Shown here: in pieces, positions 61,790-64,000 of the stretch
Numbering within the stretch: the first letter of the stretch is position 1
Layout of the letters: each line of letters starts with the position of its first letter
The notes under the pieces: model-generated
Told to the model about the DNA's origin: nothing
The model's input: only the letters and a program-made list of their open reading frames with translations
Databases searched by the model: none
DNA from: Candidatus Argoarchaeum ethanivorans
GTDB lineage: Archaea; Halobacteriota; Methanosarcinia; Methanosarcinales; EX4572-44
Length of the DNA stretch: 64,000 nt
Assembly: GCA_004193545.1 (NCBI GenBank)
Contig: RPGO01000005.1
Span: 62,001 to 126,000, forward strand
Reading direction: 5' to 3'
Translations under genes and position numbers: made by a program

Positions 61790-63217
61790 ACACATGTCAT
61801 CATCATGTGTCACTTGTTTGGTTACTTTCATTTCAGCATGGTTATTAAAAGCGTACTCTATCGCGCCTCTAAAAAAACCGCGCATTAATTGGCATACGTT
61901 GATGTTGAATTCTCCACCTATCTGCACCAGACTGCATTCCTTGATCGTATAGCATCCTGAATTCTTATCCAGAGATTTCCACTCAGATAGTCTCTTAATC
62001 TTTGAATCGGCTAAGGTGAAGACTTCTTTAAATGTTTTCAGGTCCCATCTGTCTATGTCATGCTCTTTTTCGTACACCTTGAAGACCTGTTTACCCATCG
62101 TGTAACCGTAGGAATGTAGTGATTTAGTGGTTTTTGTCACATATCTCAGGGTACTTATGAATGTAATAACCTCAATTAGTTGATTATCAAAATTGCTACC
62201 TGATTTCTTAAGGTTTTCAATGATTTCTGCTGTTTTAATACCCATTTTAGGTATATGTCGGAATATTATTAAATTTCTTGTGGATGTGGCAGTATATGTT
62301 TGGCCATTTGCCTTAAATTGATTTAGGAATAGATTTTTTACGGTTTCTATAGCTTTAGGATTTCTGTAACTGTGGTAGACATTGACGGTGTCTCCTTCAA
62401 TATCGATATTTTCGACAATGCGTGAGGTTTCATGTACTTCTTTTAAAATGTTGAGGAACTCGCGGTGTGGGATATCTTTGATTGGACGTTTGGCTATTAG
62501 TTCAATACCTATCTCTCCAACAGGTGTTTCATTTGCAAGCAGTTCTTCGAAGGTGTTTTTATGCACTGCCACGATCTTGTAATTGTTGTCTCGATATTTT
62601 TTAGCAATCTTTTGCCAGAAATTTGGATGTTTTTCGATTTCGTGACAAAGGTCTTGCATAGTTCCCAGATGCTGTTTAAGGTCACTGAGGGCTATTTCTT
62701 CACACCCCCTCAGTTTGTACATTAGTTCAATCGAACTTGATCGGCGGTATACTTTCTCTATACCAAGGCGTTTTTCGACTGATAGGAACAGAGATAATAT
62801 TCTTGCTGATAGGTCTAATAGCTGATAATTTCTATTTTTTATCGTTAGCACTGCAGTGGTCGGATTAGTGTCACTATCACATCTAATGTTTAATTCTACA
62901 TCCCAACCGAGTTCCTTGAATTTGATATTGAAATAATCTAATGTTTTTGATACCGAATAGAATAGTGACGGATCTGCGAGTTCATGCAGGATTTCTTTTT
63001 CAGGGATTATGCCACATGCTTTTGCAAGAAGCAAATTGGCTATCGAGGAATCAAAAATCATAATTTCGTTCGAATGTGTCAGAGCGATCTTTTGATCCAA
63101 TACCTTGTTGATTATATCACGCATAGCGGCACTAAAATTTCCATTATGCTTTACAAGGAATGGCTCTATTTTGTCTACCTCTTTTTTTTCAAGTGAAATA
63201 TGTTTCCTGATTACCAT
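61739..63217 (-). CDS. Ribbon-helix-helix plus V4R-like protein of unknown function
   Basis: A 492-residue cytoplasmic protein. The N-terminus (RKHISLEKKEVDKIEPFLVK, then NFSAAMRDIINKVLDQK) looks like a ribbon-helix-helix DNA-binding domain. The C-terminal 150 residues (FRGAIEYAFNNHAEM with the closing DDDMCEVCIHTN) resemble a V4R / hydrocarbon-binding regulatory domain with its terminal cysteine pair. The middle is not recognised. This suggests a one-component transcription regulator sensing a small molecule, by analogy only. I chose ATG 63217, eight bases after AGAGGT; a TTG at 63238 is in frame. Its 3' end is duplicated in inverted form at 59341. Confidence 0.6.
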   Translation of the reverse strand: MVIRKHISLEKKEVDKIEPFLVKHNGNFSAAMRDIINKVLDQKIALTHSNEIMIFDSSIANLLLAKACGIIPEKEILHELADPSLFYSVSKTLDYFNIKFKELGWDVELNIRCDSDTNPTTAVLTIKNRNYQLLDLSARILSLFLSVEKRLGIEKVYRRSSSIELMYKLRGCEEIALSDLKQHLGTMQDLCHEIEKHPNFWQKIAKKYRDNNYKIVAVHKNTFEELLANETPVGEIGIELIAKRPIKDIPHREFLNILKEVHETSRIVENIDIEGDTVNVYHSYRNPKAIETVKNLFLNQFKANGQTYTATSTRNLIIFRHIPKMGIKTAEIIENLKKSGSNFDNQLIEVITFISTLRYVTKTTKSLHSYGYTMGKQVFKVYEKEHDIDRWDLKTFKEVFTLADSKIKRLSEWKSLDKNSGCYTIKECSLVQIGGEFNINVCQLMRGFFRGAIEYAFNNHAEMKVTKQVTHDDDMCEVCIHTNPLIRITRSN

Positions 63218-63491
63218 TATATTGCTACCTCTTGACAATTCAGTGCCATTACTTAAATAGATTTATATTTTGTTCTGCTGCCATCTAAAGTTTATTTTTA
63301 AAAAACACACATTAATAGAGACAATAGTTAAAGTAAAAGATCGATAATCGTCATTATCAGAATTGCAATGAATTTTAAAGATTAAATCTCCAAAAAATTT
63401 GATTTTATAGATGTTACTCCAATCCCAATTGCCCATTTATCGATGTCACCATACATAAACCACTGTACCTTGAAAGGAGGGCAAATATAAT

Positions 63492-64000
63492 ATGAAACTA
63501 TTACAACAAACCAGAACAAAATTTGTTGAACAAGAAGAAAAACTGATAGTTGAAGGACCCACACCAAGACCAGGACTTATTGATTTACGAAACTGGGACT
63601 ATCGTATTATAGATACGTATAACCCTTTATACACATCCCAAAGTGACACGTGTGACTATTGCACATTTGGAAAGTGCGACCTTACCTGCAATAAAAGAGG
63701 AGCATGCGGTATTGACCTTGAAACCCATTCTGCAAGGGAAGGCATGATGACCTGTATAATGGGTGCAGCTTGTCACACGGCACACGCACGCCATCTTCTT
63801 AACTACTTTATTAATAGATATGGTAACGACCACCCAATAGATGTAGGTCCAACCAGCTTAAACGCTCCAGTGACAGAGGTTATTATGGGCTTCCAACCAG
63901 AAACTATGGGAGATTTTCGCCCGGTGCTTGATTACGTCGAAGAGCAATTGACCAATCTCATATCTTCAGCACACACAGGGCAGGAAGGATCTGCACGTGA
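63492..64000 (+). CDS. cdhA: CO dehydrogenase/acetyl-CoA decarbonylase alpha subunit, N-terminal part (cut by window edge)
   Basis: From ATG 63492, preceded by AAAGGAGGG at 63474-63482, the frame stays open to the window end (169 codons). It starts MKLLQQTRTKFVEQEEKLIV and contains DTCDYCTFGKCDLTCNKRGA and CGIDLETHSAREGMMTCIMG, the N-terminal cysteine-rich cluster region of archaeal CdhA, then HARHLLN. In the ACDS complex CdhA oxidises CO at a Ni-Fe-S cluster and passes electrons to ferredoxin, linking acetyl-CoA to methyl-tetrahydromethanopterin. Its nickel need fits nikR in the same window. The other cdh genes should follow outside. Confidence 0.92.
   Translation, partial: MKLLQQTRTKFVEQEEKLIVEGPTPRPGLIDLRNWDYRIIDTYNPLYTSQSDTCDYCTFGKCDLTCNKRGACGIDLETHSAREGMMTCIMGAACHTAHARHLLNYFINRYGNDHPIDVGPTSLNAPVTEVIMGFQPETMGDFRPVLDYVEEQLTNLISSAHTGQEGSAR

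Overview
This window looks like a chromosome segment of a strictly anaerobic, methane- or alkane-metabolising euryarchaeon, roughly in the Methanosarcinales / Syntrophoarchaeia / ANME-1 sphere (placement is inference). The clues are the start of an acetyl-CoA decarbonylase/synthase CODH subunit (cdhA, right edge), three consecutive methanogenesis marker genes (mmp6-mmp5-mmp15), an FmdE protein, NikR plus a nickel/oligopeptide-type ABC operon, a tungstate/molybdate ABC transporter, a siroheme sulfite-reductase-like protein and an octaheme c-type cytochrome. The information-processing genes are archaeal: topoisomerase VI, thermosome, archaeal Elp3, the RaSEA archaeosine enzyme and RNase Z. DNA is AT-leaning with archaeal TATA boxes and GGAGG-type ribosome sites; several genes start with GTG or TTG.

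Layout. 1-529: 3' end of an isopropylmalate-dehydrogenase-family gene. 0.7-9 kb: a defence island with HicBA, a type IIG (Eco57I-like) restriction-modification protein, an EEP-fold nuclease, a SIR2-domain protein, and a DUF433/DUF5615 pair. Two extra remnants of the restriction enzyme's C-terminal tail and an IS66 remnant lie between these genes. 9-17 kb: elp3, a dead ABC-3 metal permease, a ferritin-like protein, flavodoxin, aspartate kinase, nikR and a PurM/HypE-like protein. 17.5-22.5 kb: a mobile-element scar zone with a frameshifted prepilin peptidase, an IS1634-like element, a truncated surface protein, an archaeal ATPase and an NTase-like fragment. 22.6-28.5 kb: a five-gene minus-strand operon fmdE - binding protein - two permeases - fused double ATPase. 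28.9-30.9 kb: an unknown helical-repeat protein with a methyltransferase.

30.9-35 kb is the most interesting metabolic block. A minus-strand cluster encodes a DUF2249+AhpD-like protein, an octaheme hydroxylamine-oxidoreductase-like cytochrome with a PGF-CTERM anchor, a diiron ferritin-like protein, a small siroheme/Fe4S4 reductase and an iron-sulfur flavoprotein. Its promoter has a tandem 12-bp repeat over the predicted transcription start. It diverges from wtpBC, followed by mmp6-5-15 and adenine deaminase. 41.9-45 kb: top6B-top6A, split by a 74-bp double-hairpin element flanked by an 18-bp duplication. 45-47.9 kb: an HD-domain protein with perfectly in-register TPRs and a RelBE-like pair. 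48.3-53.1 kb: tRNA-Ala, RNase Z, a MetE-like methyltransferase, a dockerin remnant, a sugar nucleotidylyltransferase and RaSEA. 53.3-57.1 kb: a secreted FG-GAP-like repeat protein and a thermosome subunit. 57.1-61.8 kb: transposon graveyard. 61.7-64 kb: an RHH/V4R-like protein and cdhA.

A caution for any reader: two 220-bp inverted copies (59341-59561 and 61566-61789) differ only in the length of mononucleotide runs, and most frameshifts in otherwise intact genes here fall in such runs. Some apparent pseudogenes may be sequencing or assembly errors.
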